From: Bacteroidota bacterium
GTDB taxonomy: Bacteria; Bacteroidota; Bacteroidia; Flavobacteriales; Flavobacteriaceae
NCBI GenBank assembly: GCA_029557895.1
Contig: JAKQHT010000021.1
Coordinates: forward strand, 48,152 to 112,151
Direction of reading: 5' to 3'
Length of the DNA: 64,000 nucleotides
The position numbers were made by a program, and so were the translations under genes. Under the pieces are notes generated by a model. The model was not told the origin of the DNA. It made no database searches and was given only the letters and a program-made list of their open reading frames with translations. Below, piece by piece: positions 36,524 through 45,168 of the stretch. The number at the start of each line of letters is the position of its first letter. Positions within the stretch are counted from its first letter, which is position 1.

Positions 36524-37726
36524 CTAAATGCCTATTTCTACCTGAAAACGGATGTACCAGTCTTTGCTATTGGTAGCGTCCAGATAGTTGTTGTCAGATC
36601 GGGTCACTTCGGCTTGAAGTTTTAGCGAATGTTCTCTGATGTATTTGGTCAGCCCAAGGGTGTACTGTCTTGTTTTTGGCGCAAGGGATGCAATGTCATT
36701 GTGCGGATTTTGTGTTGAATAACGACCTATCAACTCATAGTTATTTTCAAAGAGGTAGCTCAATTGGGTGTCAAAACCTTCACCTGCATATACAAATTGT
36801 ATATCCGTTTCTTCATCTGGATTCACTGTAATGGGGTTGTCTGTCTTACGGTTCATGAAAGCCGACTGTAATGCCCAGCCATTATATTTAAATACCATGT
36901 CAACAAACACCGATTTCAGATCTCTTTGGCCAAAAAGTTCGTTGCCAAGGGTGCCTTGTGTGCGACGTGACTTTTCATTGTAGTGGTAGGTGCCGGCAAG
37001 CATTAGTTTTGGTTCGTCTTCACGTTTCAGGTCGCCTTCAAAGAGCGTTCCGTCGTTTTTAAAAGTACCTAAAGGAAAAAATTCCAGTCGTCCCGTATAG
37101 GCCAAACCATTGTCGGGGTTTTTGGTCCAGTTGCGACCTTCACCGGTGCTTATGGCCGTTTTTATTATATATGAAAATCGGTCTTTATGCTCTTTTAGAT
37201 AATAAACTTGAAGTCCAAAATCTCTATCGATATTAAATTTGGAATTGTTGATGCTCCGGTCGGTCAGTTGTAACGCGCCCGATGAATTGATGCGCTGGCG
37301 GTTCCCTGGGAGCTTGGTTTGCCCAAAACCGATGTTCCAATGTGCATTGGGTCTGTAAAAAATGATGGCATCACGAATGACGTTGAGGTTTTTTCCATCT
37401 TCAATGGTCCCTACATCATCGGGGGCAAAAGAAAGTTGAATGGCGTAAATAATTCTTGGGTCGCCAACATACCCGTCAAAACGCAAGCGCAATCTTCTTA
37501 TCTTGGCTTCATAAGCGGCATCTCCGTTTTCGTTATCGATATAGGAAAGCCTGTTTTGCATCCTAAAACGAATATTCAACTGAAAAATGCTGTCAGGTGA
37601 CGTGATTCCCAATCCTTTTCCATAACTATAGTATGGCAAAGCCGATAGTTTGATGTCGTTGGTATCTTGTGCTTTTGCCCCGATAAATGCAAAAAGGGCA
37701 AAAAATATTGCTAAATAACCTTTCAT
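36524..37726 (-). CDS. Phosphate-selective-porin-like outer-membrane protein (OprO/OprP family)
   Basis: A 400-residue protein with signal peptide MKGYLAIFFALFAFIGAKAQ. The mature part is beta-barrel-like: QLNIRFRMQNRLSYIDNE, then AKIRRLRLRFDGYVGDPRIIYAIQLSF and IIFYRPNAHWNIGFGQTKLPGNRQR, a layout I associate with the porin O/P family, ending ...WYIRFQVEIGI. The substrate is unknown; phosphate or polyphosphate is the family precedent. It is alone on the minus strand between tpiA and prmA. Confidence 0.85.
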   Translation of the reverse strand: MKGYLAIFFALFAFIGAKAQDTNDIKLSALPYYSYGKGLGITSPDSIFQLNIRFRMQNRLSYIDNENGDAAYEAKIRRLRLRFDGYVGDPRIIYAIQLSFAPDDVGTIEDGKNLNVIRDAIIFYRPNAHWNIGFGQTKLPGNRQRINSSGALQLTDRSINNSKFNIDRDFGLQVYYLKEHKDRFSYIIKTAISTGEGRNWTKNPDNGLAYTGRLEFFPLGTFKNDGTLFEGDLKREDEPKLMLAGTYHYNEKSRRTQGTLGNELFGQRDLKSVFVDMVFKYNGWALQSAFMNRKTDNPITVNPDEETDIQFVYAGEGFDTQLSYLFENNYELIGRYSTQNPHNDIASLAPKTRQYTLGLTKYIREHSLKLQAEVTRSDNNYLDATNSKDWYIRFQVEIGI

Positions 37727-37799
37727 GTTGCGAATTTTGAAGACAAATTTACTAACTAAATGTATGATTATTAAATTTGCATAAAATTTGCGAAAAAAG

Positions 37800-38633
37800 A
37801 TGGCTTCAAACTATTTTGGTTACGATTTTAAAGTAACGCCACAGCAACCCGCCGTAGAGATTTTGATGGCCGAGTTGGGCTTTGCGGGATTTGAGAGTTT
37901 TGTAGAAACCGAAGATGGCGTTATCGCTTACATACAAACGACCGATTGGCGAGAGAACATCCTTGAAGATATCGATGTGCTCAAATCCGATGCGTTCAGC
38001 ATATCATATACCATAGAAACGATAGAACAAGTCAACTGGAACGAAGAATGGGAAAAGAATTTTAATCCCATCACTGTAGGAGAGAAGTGTACCATTCGAG
38101 CACCTTTTCATGAAAAGACGGACAGTGAGTACGATATCGTCATAGAACCCAAAATGAGTTTCGGTACGGGACATCACGAAACCACCCATATGATGGTAGA
38201 ATATCTTCTGAAGGATGATTTACGGGGCAAATCTGCTCTTGATATGGGCTGCGGTACCGGGGTTTTGGCTATTTTGGCAGAAATGAAAGGGGCAAAACCC
38301 ATCGATGCAGTCGATTATGATAATTGGTGCTATCTGAACAGTATCGAAAACGTTGAAAGGAACAAGTGTGGGAATATAGCCGTGTTTGAGGGCGATGCAC
38401 AAATACTTAAAGATCGTAAATACGATGTCGTCATTGCCAATATCAACAGGAACATACTTCTTAACGATATGAAAGTCTATGCCGAGTGTCTAAACCCAAA
38501 CGGCGTGATGTATTTGAGCGGTTTTTACCGAAATGACATTCCGGATATTGAGACCGAATGTAATAACCTTGGCATGAAACGCGTTGAAACCTTGGAGAAG
38601 AACCAATGGGTTGCGCTTAAATTTGTAAATTAG
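37800..38633 (+). CDS. prmA: Ribosomal protein L11 methyltransferase
   Basis: SAM-dependent enzyme that trimethylates ribosomal protein L11. It has 277 residues: an N-terminal substrate domain starting MASNYFGYDFKVTP, then the Rossmann methyltransferase domain with FGTGHHETTHMM, DMGCGTGVLAILAEMKGA (SAM motif I) and VIANINRNILL (motif IV, a variant of NPPY). An in-frame TTG four codons earlier is less likely. clpS starts 16 bases after the stop codon, so the pair is co-transcribed. Confidence 0.95.
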   Translation: MASNYFGYDFKVTPQQPAVEILMAELGFAGFESFVETEDGVIAYIQTTDWRENILEDIDVLKSDAFSISYTIETIEQVNWNEEWEKNFNPITVGEKCTIRAPFHEKTDSEYDIVIEPKMSFGTGHHETTHMMVEYLLKDDLRGKSALDMGCGTGVLAILAEMKGAKPIDAVDYDNWCYLNSIENVERNKCGNIAVFEGDAQILKDRKYDVVIANINRNILLNDMKVYAECLNPNGVMYLSGFYRNDIPDIETECNNLGMKRVETLEKNQWVALKFVN

Positions 38634-38649
38634 CCATAAAATTGAACTG

Positions 38650-38931
38650 ATGACTACAAAAGGAAAAGAAAAAGTATTGGAAGACATCCTTTTGGATGAA
38701 GAAACGATGCGACAAAATGAAATTGTCCTTTATAATGACGATGTCAACACGTTTGACCATGTCATTGACACGTTGATTTACGCCTGCGACCATACACCTG
38801 AACAGGCAGAGCAATGTTCCATCATTGTCCATTACAAAGGTAAATGCACGGTTAAAACCGGAGACTACGACGACCTGAAACCCCGCTGTACCATGTTGCT
38901 AGAAGCGGGCTTGAGCGCCGAGATTGTTTAG
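38650..38931 (+). CDS. clpS: ATP-dependent Clp protease adaptor ClpS
   Basis: A 93-residue adaptor that delivers N-degron substrates to ClpA/ClpC-ClpP. After a short flexible N-terminus it shows the ClpS core: IVLYNDDVNTFDHVIDTL with the N-degron-binding Asn and Asp residues, followed by HTPEQAEQCSIIVHYKGKC, the usual metal/His-containing helix region. It ends near ...LLEAGLSAEIV. It is translated from the prmA transcript. Confidence 0.95.
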   Translation: MTTKGKEKVLEDILLDEETMRQNEIVLYNDDVNTFDHVIDTLIYACDHTPEQAEQCSIIVHYKGKCTVKTGDYDDLKPRCTMLLEAGLSAEIV

Positions 38932-39003
38932 GTGTTAGCAGTTGGAGCATTTCCCAAGGAAACAAAGCTTCGGAAATCAATTTTAAAATTTGGGAATAAA
39001 TTG

Positions 39004-39036
39004 TTTGGCAGATTTTTAATTTATATAGTATATTTG
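39004..39036 (+). promoter_or_regulatory. tRNA-Arg promoter
   Basis: TTTG at 39004-39007 and TATATTTG at 39029-39036 (21-base spacer), 14 bases before the tRNA. Confidence 0.6.
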
Positions 39037-39050
39037 CAACCCATTAAAAA

Positions 39051-39124
39051 GGCCTCGTGGCGCAACTGAATAGCGCACTTGATTACGGCTCAAGAGGTTA
39101 CAGGTTTGAATCCTGTCGAGGTCA
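39051..39124 (+). tRNA. tRNA-Arg (anticodon ACG)
   Basis: A 74-base cloverleaf. The acceptor GGCCTCG pairs with CGAGGTC, with discriminator A. The D arm contains GCGC/GCGC, the anticodon stem CTTGA/TCAAG encloses TTACGGC with anticodon ACG (the A is expected to be edited to inosine), and the T arm is ACAGG TTTGAAT CCTGT. No encoded CCA. It has its own promoter and is followed by a hairpin. Confidence 0.96.
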
Positions 39125-39130
39125 CGAATA

Positions 39131-39187
39131 AATACCACAAACAAAAAAACGCCAAGCTTGCTTGAGCGTTTTTTTGTTTGTGGTATT
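39131..39187 (+). terminator. Large hairpin after tRNA-Arg
   Basis: A perfect 22-bp inverted repeat, AATACCACAAACAAAAAAAC.. pairing with its complement at 39166-39187, around a 13-base loop that can itself form a short CAAG/CTTG stem. The run of seven T is inside the 3' arm, so it can terminate, though the stem is AT-rich and unusually long. Confidence 0.65.
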
Positions 39188-39309
39188 TTCAAAGCGGAGC
39201 TTTGTCAGGAGCAACGCAGTTAATCCTGTCTAAATATATTTTGAGCGTTTTTTTGTTTGTGGTATTTTCAAAGCGGAGCTTTGTCAGGAGCAACGCAGTT
39301 AATCCTGTC
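39162..39309. repeat. 69-bp tandem direct repeat (two copies, 79-bp period)
   Basis: Copy 1 is 39162-39230 and copy 2 is 39241-39309, identical by eye, separated by TAAATATATT. Each copy contains two small hairpins (CAAAGC-GGA-GCTTTG, then CAGGA...TCCTG). The end of copy 2 shares AATCCTGTCGA with the T arm of the adjacent tRNA-Arg. Confidence 0.9.
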
Positions 39310-39425
39310 GATATTTCTGAAAAAAAAACACGTGGTGGCTTTAAAACGGAAAATTGTGGTGTTACGTTGGCATAAACCGCTGTGTTTCCACATTGACAGG
39401 TTATCGATTGACAAACAAAAAGTCT

Positions 39426-41438
39426 TTACTTTTTCCTGAAATTATCAAGCCCAAGTTTCAGCCACTGGTAATATGTGTCGGCATTTGGTGTGTAACCAAT
39501 GGGCTCTGTAAGGTTTTCTTCATCGTGACCCATCAGTACATAAAAAGGCTGTGTGTTGGTCTTATACCTGACGGTTTGGAATTCGCTCCATTTCTGACCG
39601 ATATATTTCAGCTTTTTTCCGGGTTTTAATAGCGATTCTGCTACTTCGTTATCTGGGAGTTTGCGCTTGTCGTCCACAAATAAGGAGATGAGTATCACAT
39701 CGTTTTTCAGGATGTTCAGTACGTGGTCATTTACCCAAACGTTCTGTTCCATTTTTCGGCAATTGACACATGCCCATCCGGTAAAATCAAGCATTATGGG
39801 TTTTCCTACTTTTTTGGCATAAGCCAAACCTTTATCATAATCGTTGAAAGCCAAAATTTGGTGTGGAGCCAACAAATGAGCGCCATCGGGCAAATTGTCG
39901 TGGTCGCCACCACTTGGATTGTTCCCTACTTTTGAGTTGCCCACGCCGTAAGGAGACTCTGCATAGTCCAAAGGAGGAGGGAAAGCACTGATGAGTTTCA
40001 GTGGTGCGCCCCAAAGTCCCGGAATCATATAGATGGTAAATGCCAATGTAAGCAATCCCAAGCTCAAACGTCCCACAGAAATATGGGTCAACGGAGAATC
40101 GTGTGGTAGTTTGATTTTTCCGAACAAATAAAACGCCAAAGTTCCAAAAATGGCAATCCATATAGCAATGAACACTTCTCGTTCTAATAAGTGGAGTTGC
40201 AGAACCAGATCGGCTTGAGACAGGAATTTGAAAGCAAAAGCCAGTTCCAGAAACCCAAGAAAGACTTTGACCGTGTTGAGCCAACCTCCAGATTTGGGCA
40301 GTGAATTGAGCCAGCCCGGAAATGCGGCAAATAATGCAAACGGTAATGCTATAGCCAAAGAAAAGCCCAACATCCCAACGATTGGCGCAATTCCTCCTTT
40401 TGAAGCGGCTTCGACCAGCAGGGTCCCTACAATTGGACCGGTGCAAGAAAACGAAACTATCGCCAGTGCAAGTGCCATAAAAAAGATGCCAAGCAAACCA
40501 CCTTTGTCAGCTTGTCTGTCAACTTTGTTTGCCCATTTGTTTGGTAACATTATTTCGAAAGCACCCAAAAACGAGAATGCAAATACCAAAAGCAAAATGA
40601 AGAAAACAAGGTTGAACCAAACATTGGTAGCTAAAGCATTAAGCGCATCTGCCCCAAAAATGGCAGTCACGGCAGTACCCAATAAAACATAGATAGTGAT
40701 GATGCAAACACCATAAATAATGGAGTTTCTAATTCCTGCGGCTTTGTTTTTGCTCTGTTTGGTAAAGAAACTCACTGTCATCGGGATCATTGGAAAAACG
40801 CAAGGTGTCAACAATGCTGCAAATCCGGATAGGAACGCAATGATGAATATCGTCCAAAGACCCTTGTCGTTATCCTGTCCTTCGTCAGGAAATACGGGTG
40901 CATCAATTTGTTTTACTACTTGTTTTTCGGGTTCTTGAAAATTGAATACCCCGCCGCTCATGCTGCTTTCGACACCAGTTCTTGCCTTGTAAATATCGAA
41001 TACCAGATCTACATAAGAGGGAGGAAGGCAGCGCTCGTCGTCACAAACCATAAATTCTACCTCGCCCTTCACTACAGAAAGTTCTTTGTTGATAATCTTG
41101 ATCCGCTGTTTAAAATCGGTCTTGCTCTCAAAATATTTGATTTTCATCCCGAAAACTGGATCGTCCACAGTTTTTCCGGTTTCCTCTGTAACCGTTTCGA
41201 CCAGTTTGAATTGCTCATTGTTTTCAAAAGTAAAAGCCGTGGGGATAGGGCCGTTTTCGGGCACGTTTTGTGAGTACAGGTGCCAGCCTGGGTCAATGGA
41301 GGCAGTAGCTACCAAAACATACTCCGAATCCGAGGTCTTTTCTACGGAAGTCGTCCATTTTACGGGTTCGAGAATTTGGGAATGGAGGTCTAAAGAGATG
41401 CTTATGAAAAGCAAAAAAAACACGATAGTCGATCTCAT
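39426..41438 (-). CDS. dsbD: DsbD-type thiol:disulfide interchange protein
   Basis: Carries electrons from cytoplasmic thioredoxin across the inner membrane to periplasmic thiol proteins. It has 670 residues from the ATG at 41438: signal peptide (1-21), an N-terminal DsbD-alpha-like domain with CDDERCLPP (two Cys near 127-131), about eight membrane segments (about 200-520) including TPCVFPMIPMTVSFF and SCTGPIVG, and a C-terminal thioredoxin domain with WACVNCRKME (CVNC about 556-559). The frame is open to 41534, but those residues precede an intact signal peptide and are probably not translated. It is monocistronic. Confidence 0.92.
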   Translation of the reverse strand: MRSTIVFFLLFISISLDLHSQILEPVKWTTSVEKTSDSEYVLVATASIDPGWHLYSQNVPENGPIPTAFTFENNEQFKLVETVTEETGKTVDDPVFGMKIKYFESKTDFKQRIKIINKELSVVKGEVEFMVCDDERCLPPSYVDLVFDIYKARTGVESSMSGGVFNFQEPEKQVVKQIDAPVFPDEGQDNDKGLWTIFIIAFLSGFAALLTPCVFPMIPMTVSFFTKQSKNKAAGIRNSIIYGVCIITIYVLLGTAVTAIFGADALNALATNVWFNLVFFILLLVFAFSFLGAFEIMLPNKWANKVDRQADKGGLLGIFFMALALAIVSFSCTGPIVGTLLVEAASKGGIAPIVGMLGFSLAIALPFALFAAFPGWLNSLPKSGGWLNTVKVFLGFLELAFAFKFLSQADLVLQLHLLEREVFIAIWIAIFGTLAFYLFGKIKLPHDSPLTHISVGRLSLGLLTLAFTIYMIPGLWGAPLKLISAFPPPLDYAESPYGVGNSKVGNNPSGGDHDNLPDGAHLLAPHQILAFNDYDKGLAYAKKVGKPIMLDFTGWACVNCRKMEQNVWVNDHVLNILKNDVILISLFVDDKRKLPDNEVAESLLKPGKKLKYIGQKWSEFQTVRYKTNTQPFYVLMGHDEENLTEPIGYTPNADTYYQWLKLGLDNFRKK

Positions 41439-41810
41439 GTACAAAAATTTTTGCGGATTTGCGGTATTCATCATGATGCAAAAATACAACTTTAACTCAT
41501 TATAATTTTGGGCTAAAATCCACATTAAACTCAATTTATTGCGTTAAAGCGATGTTAAAATTTTGAGATAAAAACGTTGTGGGATACAAAACAAGGCATT
41601 CATTCCAAAGCATTTTTGGTAACATAGGCCCTCCACCAAATAACTGCAAGCTGCAATTTTGATGCTTTTGAAATATCCAAATGCCGCTTGGTGTAGCTCG
41701 GTAGCACTGCTTTGTTTATTTTGGCCAAAATTTTAAATGCCGCTGTTTTCATTCCCTAAAAGTAAGAAAAGAATATATGTTATCCTTCAAGAATTTAACT
41801 TTGTGCAATC
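41439..41810. other. Divergent intergenic spacer between dsbD and the endonuclease gene
   Basis: About 370 bases. It contains the upstream open extension of dsbD (to 41534), judged non-coding, and AT-rich sequence. No RNA gene or clear repeat is seen; the endonuclease promoter is at the right edge. Confidence 0.4.
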
Positions 41811-41840
41811 TTTGTTTTTGTTTGCAGATACTTATCTTTG
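41811..41840 (+). promoter_or_regulatory. Promoter of the secreted endonuclease gene
   Basis: TTTG at 41811-41814 and TATCTTTG at 41833-41840 (18-base spacer). The -7 box covers the more upstream TTG codon at 41838, which rules against that codon as the start. Confidence 0.6.
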
Positions 41841-41855
41841 AGGAAAAATGTTGAC

Positions 41856-43829
41856 ATGAAATACATCCTCACGCTCACTTTGTTCTGTTCGTTTAATCTG
41901 TCATTGTTTTCACAGGTACTCATTATCAATGAGTTGGATTGTGATACACCCGGTGTTGATGATAAGGAATTTGTTGAATTGAAATCGCAAACGCCCAATT
42001 TCCCGTTGGATGGCTATGTGGTAGTGTTTTTCAATGGATCTGATTCTGGTGGCAACAGGAGTTATATGGCTCTCGACCTGGATGGATATGAAACCGATAT
42101 CAACGGACTGTTGCTCATCGGTAGCGCAACGGTATCGCCGTTTCCGCAGTACCTGATTCCGCCAAACGTGATCCAGAACGGGGCTGATGCCGTAGCCATC
42201 TACCAAGCTGATAGTATTGATTTTGAAGAACCGGTTGTGGCTTATGTAGATGAGACCTTGATTGATGTGTTACTTTATCAGACAAATGATTCCGATGGCG
42301 CAGGCCTGGTCGAAATTTTTTCTGCTTTCAAACCGGATATCGAGATTCTCAACGAAGGTGCTGCAAACAACACCAACTCGATTCAGGTCGATAATGCCAA
42401 TGGCGATGTTGGTTATTTTGTGGGCCCGCCTACGCCAAGAATGCGCAATGATGGCAGTGGTATTGTGCTCAATGGTGTGCTGATGGAGCTTGACAAAACC
42501 ATGTATGATGAAGGCGAGACCTTTGACATCACTTTTATAACCGAGCAAAATGTGCCGGAAACGCTCAATTTTACCATTACATTGCACAACGGGACTTTTG
42601 ATGCTTCCGACTATACGGGAAATACATCGATAACCATTCCCGAAGGAGGTAATTCTGCATCTACAACCATTACGTTGATAGACGATGATCTGGATGAAGG
42701 CGATGAGGTAATGGTCATCCGATTGTATGGATTGCCACCAACCTTTTCTGCTTTAAACAACAATTTGCGCATTCGCATCGTTGACAACGATTTTACTGTG
42801 GCTCCTTACGGAACACCCATCAATCCCACCTATGGTATTGTTGAAAGTACGCAGCCCTTTGGATATTATGACAGCCTGGATGGATTGGCCGGTGCTGAAT
42901 TGCGCCAAGCTATCCAAGATATTGTTGCGGATGAAAGTATCGTTAGGGCGCAAACTTATGCTGACGTGGTGGACATTTTGATGGAAGCCGACCAAAACCC
43001 GGAAAATAGCAATCAAGTATGGCTGGTTTATAAAGAAATGGGAAGGCCCAAACTTGATTTTCAAACCACATCCTCAAATATAGGAAAATGGAACAGAGAA
43101 CACACTTTTCCGAGATCCCGTGGCGGCTTTTACAGTATCCAAGCCGATGAGGAGGCTGACGGGGTAGATATCTTTTGGAATACAAATGCCGATTCCTTGA
43201 GGCATGGCAACTCCGAAATGCATGCCATACGCGCAGTGGATGGCCCGGAGAACAGTTCGCGTGGCAACAAACATTATGACCAGTACAATGGTCCTGAAGG
43301 AACGCTTGGGGGTTTTAAGGGCGATGTTGCCAGAGGTGTCTTTTATTTAACGGTTCGATTTAACGGACTTGAGATTGTCGATGGTTTTCCAGAAGGAACG
43401 GTTGGTGAACTCGGAGATTTGTCAACACTGCTTGAATGGCACAGAAACGACCCGCCCGACGATTTTGAGATGAACCGGAACAATGTGATATATACTTGGC
43501 AATACAATCGCAACCCCTTTATTGACCATCCCGAACTGATAGAATATATTTGGGGCGAACATGCCGGCGAAGTGTGGCACCAACCCATGGGTGTAGTTGA
43601 AAATGATTTGGCCTCTCTATTGTTGTATCCTAATCCGACCAGTGGAAGGGTTTATATAAAAGGGTTGGCAGAACCGGCAAGAGTAGAGGTCTATACAATG
43701 CAGGGGCAATTGATATCCGAGCTTATAACAAGCAATGGGTTCCTGGATTTGAATGTTGAGAGCGGTATATATCTGTTGAAAATTTCCACTGCAAGCCGCT
43801 CAGTCATGGAGAAGCTTATCATCCGATAA
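41856..43829 (+). CDS. Secreted endonuclease I with lamin-tail-like and Calx-beta domains and a T9SS type A sorting domain
   Basis: A 657-residue extracellular nuclease. The order is: signal peptide (MKYILTLTLFCSFNLSLFSQ), a lamin-tail-like domain (about 20-150; IINELDCDTPGVDDKEFVEL), a Calx-beta domain (about 215-310; DDDLDEGDEVMVIRL), an endonuclease I (EndA/NucM) domain (about 325-575) with the catalytic NREHTFPRSRGG (about 415-425) and the later WHRNDPP and RNPFIDHPELIEYIWG, and a C-terminal type A sorting domain (about 590-657; YPNPTSGRVYI ... GIYLLKI). It probably degrades extracellular DNA for nutrient or phosphate supply. It starts at ATG 41856, supported by the promoter position. A terminator follows directly. 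Confidence 0.93.
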   Translation: MKYILTLTLFCSFNLSLFSQVLIINELDCDTPGVDDKEFVELKSQTPNFPLDGYVVVFFNGSDSGGNRSYMALDLDGYETDINGLLLIGSATVSPFPQYLIPPNVIQNGADAVAIYQADSIDFEEPVVAYVDETLIDVLLYQTNDSDGAGLVEIFSAFKPDIEILNEGAANNTNSIQVDNANGDVGYFVGPPTPRMRNDGSGIVLNGVLMELDKTMYDEGETFDITFITEQNVPETLNFTITLHNGTFDASDYTGNTSITIPEGGNSASTTITLIDDDLDEGDEVMVIRLYGLPPTFSALNNNLRIRIVDNDFTVAPYGTPINPTYGIVESTQPFGYYDSLDGLAGAELRQAIQDIVADESIVRAQTYADVVDILMEADQNPENSNQVWLVYKEMGRPKLDFQTTSSNIGKWNREHTFPRSRGGFYSIQADEEADGVDIFWNTNADSLRHGNSEMHAIRAVDGPENSSRGNKHYDQYNGPEGTLGGFKGDVARGVFYLTVRFNGLEIVDGFPEGTVGELGDLSTLLEWHRNDPPDDFEMNRNNVIYTWQYNRNPFIDHPELIEYIWGEHAGEVWHQPMGVVENDLASLLLYPNPTSGRVYIKGLAEPARVEVYTMQGQLISELITSNGFLDLNVESGIYLLKISTASRSVMEKLIIR

Positions 43830-43836
43830 AAAAAAG

Positions 43837-43866
43837 AACCCCGAATAGAAATCCGGGGTTTTGTTG
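43837..43866. terminator. Terminator between the endonuclease and plug-like genes
   Basis: AACCCCG / CGGGGTT stem with an 8-9 base loop, A-rich upstream and T-rich downstream. It is usable by both converging genes. Confidence 0.85.
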
Positions 43867-43868
43867 TT

Positions 43869-44822
43869 TTATTCTTTCTTTTTAGTGGTGATGATTATTA
43901 CGCCGTGCTTGGCCTTTTCGCCATATTTTGCAATGGCTTCCTTGTCCTTCAGCACATTCATGTTCTCAATATCGTTTGGATCAATATCACCTATATTCTT
44001 TTTGTCAATTTCGATGCCATCCAAAAGTATCAGAGGTTTTTCGGCCTTGTCGTTAAAAACACGGATATGGTTGCGCCCATTTTCTTCGGCATTGATGATT
44101 TCTATGTTGTTGCCTTCGTCATCTGTCCAGATTATTTTTTTGACGTTCTGTTTGATCCATATAGTATCGTTTTTTTCTTGTTTTATCAACACATTTTCAT
44201 TGCCAAGGCTGCTTTCTTTTGAGGTTTCAGACTTGATTACATAGGTCTTTTTGTCTTTTTTCACGGTGTGTTGGTTGCCATCTTTGCCTGTGACTGTTGT
44301 TTTTTCGTCCGCCTTATCTGCTTCATTGGTTGTATATACGAGGACACTGCTTTCGGTCGTCGGTTTGTTGATCGTTGATGCGCCGTTTTCCTTGTTTACC
44401 TCAAAAGACTGGCTCAATTGTGCAGCTGCCCGACCCACAGACAGCGTGTTTTCATGAACATTGTATGAAATGGCAATATCAGCAATCGGGTCTCCGGATC
44501 TCACAAAATAGTTGCCTTTTTTGCCATCGTGGCCGTAATCTATGCCGATGCCTGTGATTTCGCGCTTCTCGTTTCTCTCTACATTGCTGAAGTCAATGGA
44601 CACCTTTTTTTCATAAAGTTTTTCTTTGATGAGTTCCAGTTGGCGATCTCTTGTGTTTTTTGTGACCACAAATTTTAACACGTTTTGGCCGATGATCACT
44701 TTTTCGCTCGTTGGGTCTTGGGCAATTGCGGTGTTATGGCCATATGCGAACAGCAATATAAACAGTATTGGTATAATGCATTTCCCGGTATGGATTTTAT
44801 AAGGATTCGTATTATTTGTCAT
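43869..44822 (-). CDS. Exported protein with a C-terminal TonB-receptor-plug-like segment
   Basis: A 317-residue protein from the ATG at 44822: N-terminal signal or anchor (TGKCIIPILFILLFAYGHNTAIAQ), a middle region containing RQLELIKEKLYEKKVSIDFSNVERN, and a charged Lys/Glu-rich linker. The C-terminal segment RPLILLDGIEI-like (PLILLDGIEIDKKNIGDID then ENMNVLKDKEAIAKYGE and GVIIITTKKK) closely resembles the plug motif of SusC/TonB receptors. The same C-terminus occurs in BlaR1/M56 peptidase proteins of Bacteroidota, but no peptidase or barrel is present here. Function is unknown. The frame is open to 44924, but the later ATG gives the signal sequence. Confidence 0.7.
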   Translation of the reverse strand: MTNNTNPYKIHTGKCIIPILFILLFAYGHNTAIAQDPTSEKVIIGQNVLKFVVTKNTRDRQLELIKEKLYEKKVSIDFSNVERNEKREITGIGIDYGHDGKKGNYFVRSGDPIADIAISYNVHENTLSVGRAAAQLSQSFEVNKENGASTINKPTTESSVLVYTTNEADKADEKTTVTGKDGNQHTVKKDKKTYVIKSETSKESSLGNENVLIKQEKNDTIWIKQNVKKIIWTDDEGNNIEIINAEENGRNHIRVFNDKAEKPLILLDGIEIDKKNIGDIDPNDIENMNVLKDKEAIAKYGEKAKHGVIIITTKKKE

Positions 44823-45042
44823 GGTGATTTTTAATTTAAGATAATTATCAATAAACAATGATAAGCTTTGTAACAATTTCTGTGCCTGTTTTCTTAAAAA
44901 AAAACAATGCTCTTTGCTGAACATATATAATTGTGTAAATCATGTTAGGGGTTTACTATGCCAATGTTACGATTTTTATCTAATTTATGCAATCTTGTAG
45001 TGTTGATGCCTAAATAACATTCCATTTCACAAATATTAAATA
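44823..45042. other. Intergenic spacer left of the glnA regulatory region
   Basis: AT-rich divergent spacer between the plug-like gene and glnA. Apart from the unused open extension of the plug-like gene (to 44924) I see no gene in it. Confidence 0.4.
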
Positions 45043-45104
45043 TTAGGGGGTGTTTTTTGTTTTTTATCGAAAAACATAAGTTCACCCCTAAATTTTTAGG
45101 GGGT
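45043..45104. promoter_or_regulatory. Candidate operator region upstream of glnA
   Basis: TTAGGGGG occurs at 45043-45050 and again at 45096-45103 (53 bp apart, about five helical turns). The second is part of a perfect inverted repeat CCCCTAAA-TT-TTTAGGGG (45085-45102). The repeat centre is about 50 bp upstream of the predicted transcription start. It looks like a regulator-binding array; the factor is unknown. Confidence 0.5.
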
Positions 45105-45130
45105 AAATGTAATCCGTATTCATTTTTTGA

Positions 45131-45138
45131 TAAATTTG
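45131..45138 (+). promoter_or_regulatory. glnA -7 box (TAAATTTG)
   Basis: TAnnTTTG match 31 bases before the ATG at 45169. The matching -33 region lacks TTG, consistent with a promoter that needs an activator. Confidence 0.5.
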
Positions 45139-45168
45139 CCCTGTAAAATTCTAAAAAACGATTAAACT

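Noticed and set aside
39178..39439. Overlapping open frames repeated in the 69-bp duplication
   Set aside because: They arise from the duplication itself and encode no recognisable protein; the region is non-coding and structured.
41439..41534. N-terminal extension of DsbD
   Set aside because: It precedes an intact signal peptide starting at 41438 and would block its recognition; the residues lack family similarity.
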